This document shows positions 1 to 5,215 of a stretch of 5,215 bases of DNA, piece after piece. This stretch comes from Gammaproteobacteria bacterium (GTDB lineage Bacteria; Pseudomonadota; Gammaproteobacteria; SZUA-229). Position numbers and translations under genes: made by a program. The DNA is taken from assembly GCA_015484935.1 (NCBI GenBank), contig WFUQ01000108.1, positions 1 through 5,215 on the forward strand, given 5' to 3'. The notes under the pieces are model-generated. The model was not told where the DNA came from and did no database searches. It saw only the letters and a program-made list of their open reading frames with translations. Every line of letters begins with the position of its first letter. Position 1 is the stretch's first letter.

Positions 1-423
1 CCGCTGCTCGGCATGTTGCTGGGTAACACCATGAACGGTATCGCACTGGGTATGGACAGACTGGTGCAGACAGCCTGGCAACAACGGCTGGTGATCGAAC
101 AGCGTCTCATGCTGGGGCAGACCGGCATCGAAGCGATAAGCGAGATACGCAGGGAGAGTATGCGTGCCGGTATGATCCCGATCATCAATGCCATGGCCGC
201 GGCAGGGATAGTCAGTCTGCCCGGTATGATGACCGGTCAGATCCTCGCTGGCAGTGCGCCGGTCGAGGCAGTGAAATACCAGATACTGATCATGTTCCTT
301 GTCACCGCTGGCACCGGCTTCGGTGTCATCACCGTATTACATCTCATCTCGAAACGTATGTTCGACGGACGTGAGCGATTACGTTTCGATCAGTTATTGT
401 CCCCTGCAAAACCGGGACGGTGA
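1..423 (+). CDS. fetB: FetB/YbbM-family (UPF0014) ABC-type permease, 3' part
   Basis: This is the C-terminal 140 residues of an integral membrane permease of the FetB/YbbM (UPF0014) family. In E. coli, FetB pairs with the ATPase FetA and is implicated in iron export and resistance to oxidative stress. The frame is open from base 1, so the start lies outside the window; the family usually has about 260 residues, so roughly the first 120 are missing. Family hallmarks are visible: GMLLGNTMNGI at visible residues 4-14 and SLPGMMTGQILAG at 72-84, followed by a conserved-looking AVKYQI. A hydrophobic helix spans about 94-116, and a short basic cytoplasmic tail (SKRMFDGRERLRF) follows. A FetA-like ATPase gene would be expected just upstream, but that is outside the view. 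The stop is 5 bp from the stop of the converging kinase gene. The family assignment is strong; the transported substrate is inferred from E. coli. Confidence 0.9.
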   Translation, partial: PLLGMLLGNTMNGIALGMDRLVQTAWQQRLVIEQRLMLGQTGIEAISEIRRESMRAGMIPIINAMAAAGIVSLPGMMTGQILAGSAPVEAVKYQILIMFLVTAGTGFGVITVLHLISKRMFDGRERLRFDQLLSPAKPGR

Positions 424-428
424 ACCTT

Positions 429-1406
429 CTATTTCAGTTGCTGATAGGCTTCGACTGTGAGCCTCGGACCGAACTGACTGACGACTTTCGCCGAAACTTT
501 ACTGGCGAGGTCACCGGCTTGATGATGATCCATACCGTGAGTGAGCCCGTATAGAAACGCACCGGCGAAGTTATCACCTGCACCGTTAGTGTCGACAGCG
601 GTGGTCTCATGGGCAGCCACTTCGAACAGGGTGTTGCCATCATAGACCAATGCACCCTGTGCACCCATGGTGATCGCGAACTCTTTGCTGAATGTCTTGA
701 TGACCGCTATCGCATCGTCGATGTTGTCTTTCCCGGTGTACGCCATCGCTTCGTGTTCGTTACAGAACAGGATATCGATACCGTCACCGATGGTCTCGGT
801 GAGTGCATCACCGAAAAACTCGACGATGGCCGGGTCAGAGAAAGTCAGCGAGGTTTTCACACCATGCTCACGTGCGATCCTGCCGGCTTCGATATTCGCT
901 TCCTTCGCAGAAGGGGAGGTCACCAGATACCCTTCCATATAACACAGGCTGGCGTTGGCGATGGCTTCCTTATTGATCTCGGCGACTGATAGTTCAGACG
1001 AGATACCGAGGAAGGTGTGCATGGTGCGCTCGGCATCGGGTGTCACCATGACCAGACATTTACCGGTCACCCCGTCAGGGTGTTTGCCGTTGAGGTTGCT
1101 ATCGACACCGGCTGTGATCAGGTCGTTGAGATAGAAGTTGCCAAGCTCATCATCCGAGACCTTGCAGGAGTAATAGGCAGAACCACCCAGCGCACTCAAT
1201 GCGATCAGGGTATTGGCGGCAGAACCACCGCTGGCTTTTTTACCTTCGAATGCATCCAGATGGGTGAGCAGACGGTGTTGCTCTTCTTCATCGACCAGTG
1301 TCATGACACCCTTGTCTATGCGCATCAGATCCAGGAAGCCATCATCGACTTCGAACTCCATATCGACCAGCGCATTGCCCATACCGTACACATCATATTT
1401 AGCCAT
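429..1406 (-). CDS. PfkB-family carbohydrate kinase, adenosine-kinase-like
   Basis: This is a cytoplasmic ribokinase-fold kinase that transfers the ATP gamma-phosphate to a sugar or nucleoside hydroxyl. With the start used here it has 325 residues, a normal length for the family. The N-terminal strand YDVYGMGNALVD is typical of bacterial adenosine-kinase-like members. The glycine-rich PfkB signature (GGSAANTLIALSALGG) lies at 60-75, an NEHE motif of the NxxE metal/phosphate type at 216-219, and the anion-hole motif DTNGAGDNFAGAF at 272-284, with D278 as the expected catalytic base. The gene stands alone, divergent from the acyltransferase and convergent with the permease. Two in-frame ATGs compete. 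The one at 1406 has a GAG 8 nt upstream and starts directly on the conserved fold, so I prefer it. The one at 1424 adds MTRVTD and has only GGG abutting the ATG. Adenosine kinase is the best guess, but ribokinase-type specificities such as inosine or other sugars cannot be excluded. Confidence 0.9.
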   Translation of the reverse strand: MAKYDVYGMGNALVDMEFEVDDGFLDLMRIDKGVMTLVDEEEQHRLLTHLDAFEGKKASGGSAANTLIALSALGGSAYYSCKVSDDELGNFYLNDLITAGVDSNLNGKHPDGVTGKCLVMVTPDAERTMHTFLGISSELSVAEINKEAIANASLCYMEGYLVTSPSAKEANIEAGRIAREHGVKTSLTFSDPAIVEFFGDALTETIGDGIDILFCNEHEAMAYTGKDNIDDAIAVIKTFSKEFAITMGAQGALVYDGNTLFEVAAHETTAVDTNGAGDNFAGAFLYGLTHGMDHHQAGDLASKVSAKVVSQFGPRLTVEAYQQLK

Positions 1407-1446
1407 ATCAGTTACTCGTGTCATCCCGTTATCAGATAGTGCGGGG

Positions 1447-1475
1447 ATGTTACCGTGTCACACGCTGCTTGTCAG
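1447..1475 (-). promoter_or_regulatory. Candidate sigma70 promoter for the PfkB-family kinase
   Basis: Reading the minus strand, CTGACA (1475-1470) is followed after exactly 17 bp by TAACAT (1452-1447). These match the TTGACA and TATAAT consensus at 5 of 6 and 4 of 6 positions. Transcription would begin near 1440, giving a leader of about 34 nt to the preferred start at 1406 or about 16 nt to the alternative start at 1424. This is pattern matching only. Confidence 0.4.
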
Positions 1476-1481
1476 TCCAAT

Positions 1482-1511
1482 TTGAATCGCTACGCGATGT
1501 AGGCGCATAAT
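1482..1511 (+). promoter_or_regulatory. Candidate promoter for the PlsB-like acyltransferase
   Basis: TTGAAT (1482-1487) is separated by 18 bp from CATAAT (1506-1511), a 5-of-6 match to the -10 consensus. Transcription from it would start at about 1518-1519, almost on the ATG at 1520, so the message would be nearly leaderless. No good Shine-Dalgarno lies before that ATG; there is only AGG at 1501-1503, some 16 nt away. A promoter further upstream, within the kinase gene, is the alternative. Confidence 0.3.
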
Positions 1512-1519
1512 GGTCGTCT

Positions 1520-2926
1520 ATGGACAGTGTTATCCAGATACCGATATGGTTGTTCCTGCTGCTGGTGATATTCGCGGCAGTGATGGTGCTGGACCGTATC
1601 CTGCTGCCGGGTATGCGCTGGTATCTGAAACGGCGGGTCAACCGTGTCATCGAAGAGATCAATACCCGACTCGATATCGAGATCAGACCGTTTCAGCTCA
1701 CCCGCAAACAGGCGCTGATAGATCAACTGGTGTTCGATGACAAAGTCGTGGCAGCTATCCGTGATTATGCGCAGGAACATAATATGCCCTCCGAAGTGGT
1801 GCAGGCAAAAGCGCTGAAATATGCCAACGAGATCGCACCGACTTTCAATGCCTATGTCTACTTCCGTTTCGGTTACTGGCTGGCGAAGAAGATCGCCCGG
1901 TTGATGTATCGCATCCGCGTGAACTATTATGACGACGATCAGTTAAAACAGATCCCGGCCGATGCCAGTGTGGTATTCGTGATGAACCACCGCAGTAATA
2001 TGGATTATGTACTGGTCTCGTTCCTGGTGGCGGAACGTACTGCCTTGTCCTATGCGGTCGGAGAGTGGGCGCGTATCTGGCCGTTACAGTCACTGATCAA
2101 ATCCATGGGTGCATTCTTCGTGCGCCGTAATTCCAGAAACGCACTGTATCGGAAAGTGCTGGAGCGGTATGTCAACCTGGCGACACGCGCCGGTGTGTGT
2201 CAGGCGGTTTTTCTCGAAGGCGGTCTGACACGTGATGGTGAGATACGCGAACCCAGGCTGGGTTTTCTGGATTACATGATGCGCGATTATCATCCGGGCA
2301 TAGATCGTAACGTGGTATTCGTGCCGGTCGGCATCAATTACGACCGCGTGGTCGAAGACAAGAGTCTGGTGCGTCGTCTCGATCCGGAAGCAGAGCGACG
2401 CAGCAGCTGGTTCGTCATCAGAACCACCATACATTTCATCACCAAAACATTGTTCATGCAGCGCAAACAACGTTGGCGCAGGTTCGGTTATGCCAGCGTC
2501 AACTTCGGTAAACCGGTCTATGCAGAACAGTTCTGCAACGCGGTCGATAAAGATCTGAGCGCGATGCAGAAGGACGAGCGCATAAAATGTATTGCCGGGC
2601 TGGCAGATGAACTGATGTCATCTATCAAACACGTCATCCCGATATTGCCGGTCGCCTTGATGTCGGAAGTGGTGTTGTCACAGGCATCAGACTGCAGCAG
2701 CGAACTGGAGTTGAAAACGCAGGCAGTGGAACGGATAAAACAACTGAACGCAGCCGGTGCTCCCATCGATATCAGCGAAGCGGCCTGTGAGCGCGTCCTC
2801 ACCGCTGCACTGGACATGTTGCAGGGCAGGGGGTTCCTGGAGCTGGAAGACAACCTCTATCGTATCGCACCCGGAGCGACCGACGTGCTGCGGTATTACG
2901 CCAATTCCATCAATCACTGGAAGTAG
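1520..2926 (+). CDS. PlsB-like glycerolipid acyltransferase (short form)
   Basis: The protein (468 residues) very probably moves an acyl chain onto glycerol-3-phosphate or lysophosphatidate at the inner membrane, in phospholipid synthesis. Residues 8-30 form a hydrophobic anchor, followed by a basic stretch (KRRVNR). The four acyltransferase blocks appear in order: NHRSNMD with the HX4D pair H157/D162; GAFFVRR at 197-203; FLEGGLTRDG at 231-240; and VPVGINYDRVVE at 268-279. The C-terminus LRYYANSINHW resembles the end of PlsB/GPAT proteins, which favours glycerol-3-phosphate acyltransferase over PlsC. At 468 residues it is much shorter than E. coli PlsB (about 800), and block III reads EGGLTRDG where classical PlsB has EGGRSRTG, so the acyl acceptor or donor may differ. 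No partner gene is adjacent. The start at 1520 gives the anchor at the expected position but has a weak ribosome site. The fold is near certain; the exact substrate is not. Confidence 0.88.
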   Translation: MDSVIQIPIWLFLLLVIFAAVMVLDRILLPGMRWYLKRRVNRVIEEINTRLDIEIRPFQLTRKQALIDQLVFDDKVVAAIRDYAQEHNMPSEVVQAKALKYANEIAPTFNAYVYFRFGYWLAKKIARLMYRIRVNYYDDDQLKQIPADASVVFVMNHRSNMDYVLVSFLVAERTALSYAVGEWARIWPLQSLIKSMGAFFVRRNSRNALYRKVLERYVNLATRAGVCQAVFLEGGLTRDGEIREPRLGFLDYMMRDYHPGIDRNVVFVPVGINYDRVVEDKSLVRRLDPEAERRSSWFVIRTTIHFITKTLFMQRKQRWRRFGYASVNFGKPVYAEQFCNAVDKDLSAMQKDERIKCIAGLADELMSSIKHVIPILPVALMSEVVLSQASDCSSELELKTQAVERIKQLNAAGAPIDISEAACERVLTAALDMLQGRGFLELEDNLYRIAPGATDVLRYYANSINHWK

Positions 2927-2956
2927 ACTGACCTCACAGCCGCATCGACTGAAAAT

Positions 2957-2986
2957 TTGATACAGGTCATGGGGTGCAGATATACC
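2957..2986 (+). promoter_or_regulatory. Candidate promoter upstream of the 48-aa membrane protein
   Basis: TTGATA (2957-2962) and TATACC (2981-2986) are separated by 18 bp and give a plausible sigma70 promoter in the 113-bp gap after the acyltransferase. A second reading is possible. TTGATACAGGTCAT (2957-2970) matches the FNR/ANR palindrome TTGAT-N4-ATCAA at 8 of 10 positions. A -10-like TAGACT at 2993-2998 would then place the start near 3005 and the palindrome centre near -41.5, the usual class II activator position. Both are pattern readings without experimental support. Confidence 0.3.
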
Positions 2987-3029
2987 TCGCGCTAGACTCA
3001 ACCGTAACTTGTACAGAAAGCATTAAGTC

Positions 3030-3036
3030 GAGGTGA
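3030..3036 (+). promoter_or_regulatory. Strong Shine-Dalgarno fixing the start of the 48-aa ORF
   Basis: GAGGTGA is complementary to the 16S rRNA 3' end, and its GAGG core ends 6 nt before the ATG at 3040. It is the best ribosome-binding site in the window and a main reason for calling the short ORF a real gene. Confidence 0.7.
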
Positions 3037-3039
3037 ATC

Positions 3040-3186
3040 ATGGAACTGTGGATGGATTTGTTATTCGGTAACTGGGTCGGTGTGTTGAGTCTGCTCACCG
3101 TGTTCACGACGATTTCGATAATCGGTTTTATCCTGTTCATGTTCTACCGCAAGTCACATGATGATGAGACACACAGTCATAACTGA
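3040..3186 (+). CDS. 48-aa single-pass membrane protein, probably DUF3149 family
   Basis: This small gene encodes 48 residues beginning MELWMDLLFGNWVGVLS. An amphipathic N-terminus (ELWMDLLFGNWVG) is followed by one hydrophobic segment at about residues 14-36, then FYRKS and a polar, histidine- and acid-rich tail ending HDDETHSHN. The basic YRK after the helix suggests an N-out, C-in single-pass inner-membrane protein. The layout L(W/x)xxLF-x-VG-LSL, then a hydrophobic stretch, then a basic tail, resembles the uncharacterised proteobacterial family DUF3149, assigned here from memory of the pattern. A strong Shine-Dalgarno at 3030-3036 and candidate promoter elements from 2957 support expression. 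The gene stands alone, after the acyltransferase and convergent with the TauE-type permease gene, whose stop is 20 bp beyond its own stop. No function is known to me; a role as an accessory subunit of a membrane complex is possible but unsupported. Confidence 0.75.
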   Translation: MELWMDLLFGNWVGVLSLLTVFTTISIIGFILFMFYRKSHDDETHSHN

Positions 3187-3201
3187 TTGTTAGACCCGTC
3201 C

Positions 3202-3219
3202 GCTGTTCAACCGAACAGC
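3202..3219. terminator. Small hairpin between convergent genes, possible terminator
   Basis: GCTGTTC (3202-3208) and GAACAGC (3213-3219) form a perfect 7-bp stem around the loop AACC. It sits at the meeting point of the 48-aa gene and the TauE-type gene and overlaps the latter's stop codon at 3207-3209. There is no T-run on either side in either direction, so it is not a canonical intrinsic terminator; it may simply protect 3' ends or be chance. Confidence 0.25.
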
Positions 3220-4001
3220 ATCTTGCCACTGAGTAATAGCAGAAACAGACCGAAGCCGGTTTTCAATACCGGCTCCGGTATCGCGTGTGCCACCTTTGCG
3301 CCCAGTGGCGCGAAACTGAAACTGGTTATCACGATCAGCGCAAAAGCGGTCAGGTGAACGAAACCCAGAGCTGGTCCGGAGATGATCTCGACCTGCCAGC
3401 CTGCGTAGATGAAAGCGGCAGTCGCAGTGATGGCGATGGGTAGACCACAGGCCGCTGATGTCGCGACAGCGTTACGCATGGCGATGTTGTGCCAGTGCAG
3501 AAAAGGCACGGTCATGCTGCCACCACCGATACCGACGATGGCAGAGATGAATCCGATGGTTATACCGCCGATGCCGGCAGTGACTTTGTTGATGAGGGTA
3601 TGGTGTTGCCTGGGTGTGGCTTTGGTCAGCAGATAGACGGCGATGATAAGTTCGAACACACCGAACACCGGTTTGAGGATATCGCTATCGAGGTCGGCGG
3701 CCACCATGCCACCTGCCCAGGCACCGAGTACGATACCGGGTGCGATCAACCATACCAGCGGCCACAACACCGCCTGTTTCTTGTGATGTGCCAGCGTCGA
3801 TGAGATGGAGGTGAACACGATGGTCGCCAGCGATGTCGCCAGCGCCATGTGCATCAGGTGTGCCTGTTCGATACCTTGCGCGGCGAACACAAAATACAAT
3901 ACCGGTACGATGATCAGTCCGCCACCGACACCCAGCAGACCCGCGGAAAAACCGGCGAACGCACCGGTTATCAGATAATAGAAAATCGCATCTGCGAACA
4001 T
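3207..4001 (-). CDS. TauE/SafE-family permease (anion/sulfite-exporter type)
   Basis: This is an integral membrane protein of the TauE/SafE family (COG0730), whose characterised members are linked to export of sulfite, sulfoacetate or other small organic anions. It has 264 residues, the usual size, with about eight hydrophobic segments. The internal duplication typical of the family is clear: GAFAGFSAGLLGVGGG leading into LIIVPVL at 13-35, and GFISAIVGIGGGSMTVPFL at 150-168, each with the GxGGG core. The gene follows the HAD phosphatase gene with a 12-bp gap and no good Shine-Dalgarno of its own (GCGGCCGACACG precedes the ATG), so it is probably co-transcribed and may depend on translational coupling. 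Its 3' end runs to within 20 bp of the stop of the 48-aa gene. Family assignment is firm; the substrate cannot be read from sequence. Pairing with a CbbY-like phosphatase hints at a role in carbon or sulfur metabolism, which is inference. Confidence 0.92.
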   Translation of the reverse strand: MFADAIFYYLITGAFAGFSAGLLGVGGGLIIVPVLYFVFAAQGIEQAHLMHMALATSLATIVFTSISSTLAHHKKQAVLWPLVWLIAPGIVLGAWAGGMVAADLDSDILKPVFGVFELIIAVYLLTKATPRQHHTLINKVTAGIGGITIGFISAIVGIGGGSMTVPFLHWHNIAMRNAVATSAACGLPIAITATAAFIYAGWQVEIISGPALGFVHLTAFALIVITSFSFAPLGAKVAHAIPEPVLKTGFGLFLLLLSGKMLFG

Positions 4002-4013
4002 CGTGTCGGCCGC

Positions 4014-4793
4014 TTAGCCGATACTGTTGCGGTGTATCTCAAACAGCGTGTCGACATTGAGCTGGTCGTTATCCATCTGACCTGCCAGCACTTTGCATGC
4101 CTGATTTTCATCACCCATGTGATCCAGCACCAGCGCAGCATCGTCGAAATCATGGTCGGTGGTATAACCGTTGACCGTGATGATGGTAGCGAGGTCTGCA
4201 CCGCGTGATGACAGGATACCGTTACTGGAGTCTTCGAAAGCGAGACACTGGTTCGCATCGAGCTGCATCTGCTTCAATGCGTAGTCATAGATATCCGGTG
4301 CCGGTTTTTTTGCCGGTACGATGTCACCGGCAGCGATGACTTCGAACCACTCGATAGATTCCTTACCCAGCGTATGCTCCAGCAGACTGGTGACATTCTC
4401 GGGTGTGGTGGTGGTCGCGATAGCCAGACGCAGGCCGTGTTCACGCGCTTCGTTCAGCAGCCGTTCCACGCCAGTGCGCAAGGGGATGGCACCGGTCGAT
4501 AACAGCTCGGTGTAATGTACGGTTTTCGCCTTGTGCAGTTCGGTGATGATCTCATCGATACGTAATTTGAAATCATCGAATATCTCATCAGCTTCATCAT
4601 AGTTATCGTAATAGAAACGCATGCGTTCCTTGCCGCCGGTGACCGCGAGCAGCTCACCGTACACTTCTTCGCTCCAGTGCCAGTTGACACCGAATTCATC
4701 GAAGGCGGCATTGAAGGCGACCCGGTGGCCGTCCCGTTCGGTGTCGGCGAGAGTGCCATCCACATCAAAAATCAACGCTTCTAAAGTATTCAT
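4014..4793 (-). CDS. cbbY: HAD-superfamily phosphatase, CbbY-like
   Basis: This is a cytoplasmic haloacid-dehalogenase-type phosphatase of 259 residues. Motif I is FDVDGTLADTE with nucleophile D10 and acid/base D12. The helical cap contains TGGKER at 52-57, a signature I associate with CbbY proteins. Motif II is AIATTTTPENV with T127, motif III is VPAKKPAPDIY with K163, and motif IV is LAFEDSSNG with E187/D188. CbbY of Rhodobacter sphaeroides hydrolyses xylulose-1,5-bisphosphate, an inhibitory by-product of RuBisCO; related subfamily members act on phosphoglycolate or beta-glucose-1-phosphate. All catalytic residues are present, so the enzyme should be active. The gene is first in a probable operon with the TauE-type permease and is divergent from the dehydrogenase. 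The ATG at 4793 is preceded by a weak ACGGGAT. A seven-base A run (4311-4305 on this strand) encodes the KK of motif III. No RuBisCO gene is visible, so the Calvin-cycle role is inferred from family resemblance alone. Confidence 0.88.
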   Translation of the reverse strand: MNTLEALIFDVDGTLADTERDGHRVAFNAAFDEFGVNWHWSEEVYGELLAVTGGKERMRFYYDNYDEADEIFDDFKLRIDEIITELHKAKTVHYTELLSTGAIPLRTGVERLLNEAREHGLRLAIATTTTPENVTSLLEHTLGKESIEWFEVIAAGDIVPAKKPAPDIYDYALKQMQLDANQCLAFEDSSNGILSSRGADLATIITVNGYTTDHDFDDAALVLDHMGDENQACKVLAGQMDNDQLNVDTLFEIHRNSIG

Positions 4794-4808
4794 ATCCCGT
4801 ATTCTTGC

Positions 4809-4837
4809 TTGTGAGTCTTACATGGGGAACGCATAAT
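4809..4837 (+). promoter_or_regulatory. Candidate promoter for the hydroxyacid dehydrogenase
   Basis: TTGTGA (4809-4814) and CATAAT (4832-4837) are separated by 17 bp, matching consensus at 4 and 5 of 6 positions. Transcription would begin near 4844, giving a leader of about 38 nt. The -10 lies inside a small perfect inverted repeat, GCAT-A-ATGC (4831-4839). I saw no equally good promoter on the minus strand for the phosphatase in this 88-bp gap. Confidence 0.35.
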
Positions 4838-4881
4838 GCCATCATCGCAGAGAAATAACTATTCGATATGAGCCGGGGGAT

Positions 4882-5215
4882 ATGAAACTCGATCACAACA
4901 CAAAGCTTGGCTGGATAGGTACCGGCGTGATGGGCGAGCCATTGTGCGCGCATCTGATGGCGGCAGCTTACCCGCTGGCGGTGCACAGCCGCACACGAGA
5001 GAAAGCCGCTCAGGTCGTGCAGCAGGGCGCGGTCTGGAGTGATTCACCGGCACAGTTGGCTGCTATCTCGGATGTAATCTTCACCATGGTGGGCTCACCG
5101 GATGAAGTCGAGGCGATCTATTTCGGTGCTGATGGCCTGATGGACGCGCTGGGGGCTGAGACCATCCTGGTCGATATGGGTACGACACCTCCTGCGCTGT
5201 CTCAGGAGATAGAGC
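4882..5215 (+). CDS. 3-hydroxyisobutyrate dehydrogenase-family oxidoreductase, 5' part
   Basis: This is the N-terminal 111 residues of a beta-hydroxyacid dehydrogenase; the family, usually about 290 residues, includes 3-hydroxyisobutyrate dehydrogenase and tartronate semialdehyde reductase (GarR/GlxR). The frame runs off the window end. The Rossmann NAD(P) fold opens with LGWIGTGVMGEP, carrying GxGxxG at 13-18. After the second strand comes VHSRTREKA (34-42); S36-R37 rather than an acidic residue hints at NADP preference, as in GarR-type enzymes. DVIFTMVGSPDEV and the substrate-loop motif VDMGTTPP (97-104) follow; family members often have DxS(S/T)xxP here, so G100 replaces the usual serine. 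The catalytic lysine (near residue 170) lies outside the window. The ATG at 4882 starts just before the Rossmann strand and has a purine-rich GGGGGA too close to be ideal. Divergence from a CbbY-like phosphatase could fit glyoxylate/glycerate metabolism, but substrate specificity is undecided. Confidence 0.88.
   Translation, partial: MKLDHNTKLGWIGTGVMGEPLCAHLMAAAYPLAVHSRTREKAAQVVQQGAVWSDSPAQLAAISDVIFTMVGSPDEVEAIYFGADGLMDALGAETILVDMGTTPPALSQEIE

Noticed and set aside
411..421. ACCG-GGA-CGGT mini-hairpin at the end of the permease gene as a terminator
   Set aside because: A 4-bp stem with no T-run in either direction is too weak; the convergent stops leave just 5 bp between them.
609..1439. 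Several plus-strand ORFs of 90-140 codons opposite the PfkB-family kinase
   Set aside because: They lie wholly antisense to a gene with complete family motifs, have no recognisable domain, and their translations look like shadow composition.
1845..3001. Minus-strand ORFs of 82-126 codons opposite the acyltransferase
   Set aside because: They are antisense to a well-supported coding frame, show low-complexity shadow composition, and have no family resemblance.
3254..3274. Perfect 7-bp inverted repeat AGCCGGT / ACCGGCT near the 3' end of the TauE-type gene
   Set aside because: It lies inside the coding region with no T-run. The CCGG-rich words recur throughout the window as codon usage, so chance is the simplest explanation.
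4297..4317. GCCGGT-T-run-GCCGGT looks like a terminator at first glance
   Set aside because: The two arms are direct, not inverted, repeats, and the segment encodes the conserved VPAKKPAPD motif of the phosphatase.
1..5215. A defence, mobile or biosynthetic system hidden in the window
   Set aside because: All long frames belong to known housekeeping or transport families. There are no repeats arrayed like CRISPR, no transposase or integrase, no toxin-antitoxin pair and no tRNA, and I noticed no abrupt composition shift.

Overview
The window looks like ordinary chromosome from a gammaproteobacterium, with roughly balanced G+C and dense genes on both strands. The protein types suggest this: a FetB-type permease, a PlsB-like acyltransferase, a CbbY-type phosphatase and a DUF3149-like mini-protein. 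The CbbY-like phosphatase and the TauE/SafE-type exporter would suit a sulfur-oxidising autotroph, but no RuBisCO or sulfur-oxidation gene is present to confirm it. I see no rRNA, tRNA, insertion sequence, CRISPR array, phage gene or other obvious mobile element.

Layout: (1) 1-423 (+) is the 3' part of a FetB/YbbM-family permease gene, cut by the window edge. (2) 429-1406 (-) is a PfkB-family, adenosine-kinase-like sugar/nucleoside kinase. It converges on the permease with only 5 bp between the stops. (3) A divergent intergenic region (about 1407-1519) holds candidate promoters for both directions. (4) 1520-2926 (+) is a short, membrane-anchored PlsB-like glycerolipid acyltransferase with all four acyltransferase blocks. 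(5) 3040-3186 (+) is a 48-residue single-pass membrane protein with a strong Shine-Dalgarno, probably DUF3149 family, with its own candidate promoter upstream. (6) 4793-3207 (-) is a two-gene operon: a CbbY-like HAD phosphatase, then 12 bp later a TauE/SafE permease. (7) 4882-5215 (+) is the 5' part of a 3-hydroxyisobutyrate dehydrogenase / tartronate semialdehyde reductase family gene, divergent from the phosphatase and cut by the window edge.

The genes cover metal export, nucleoside or sugar phosphorylation, phospholipid synthesis, sugar-phosphate clean-up, anion export and hydroxyacid metabolism, and do not form one obvious system. The most coherent group is the phosphatase, exporter and divergent dehydrogenase, which could serve by-product handling in carbon fixation; that link is inference. 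The least described item is the 48-residue membrane protein with a possible FNR/ANR-like half-palindrome upstream. I did not find convincing evidence of a new multi-gene system.
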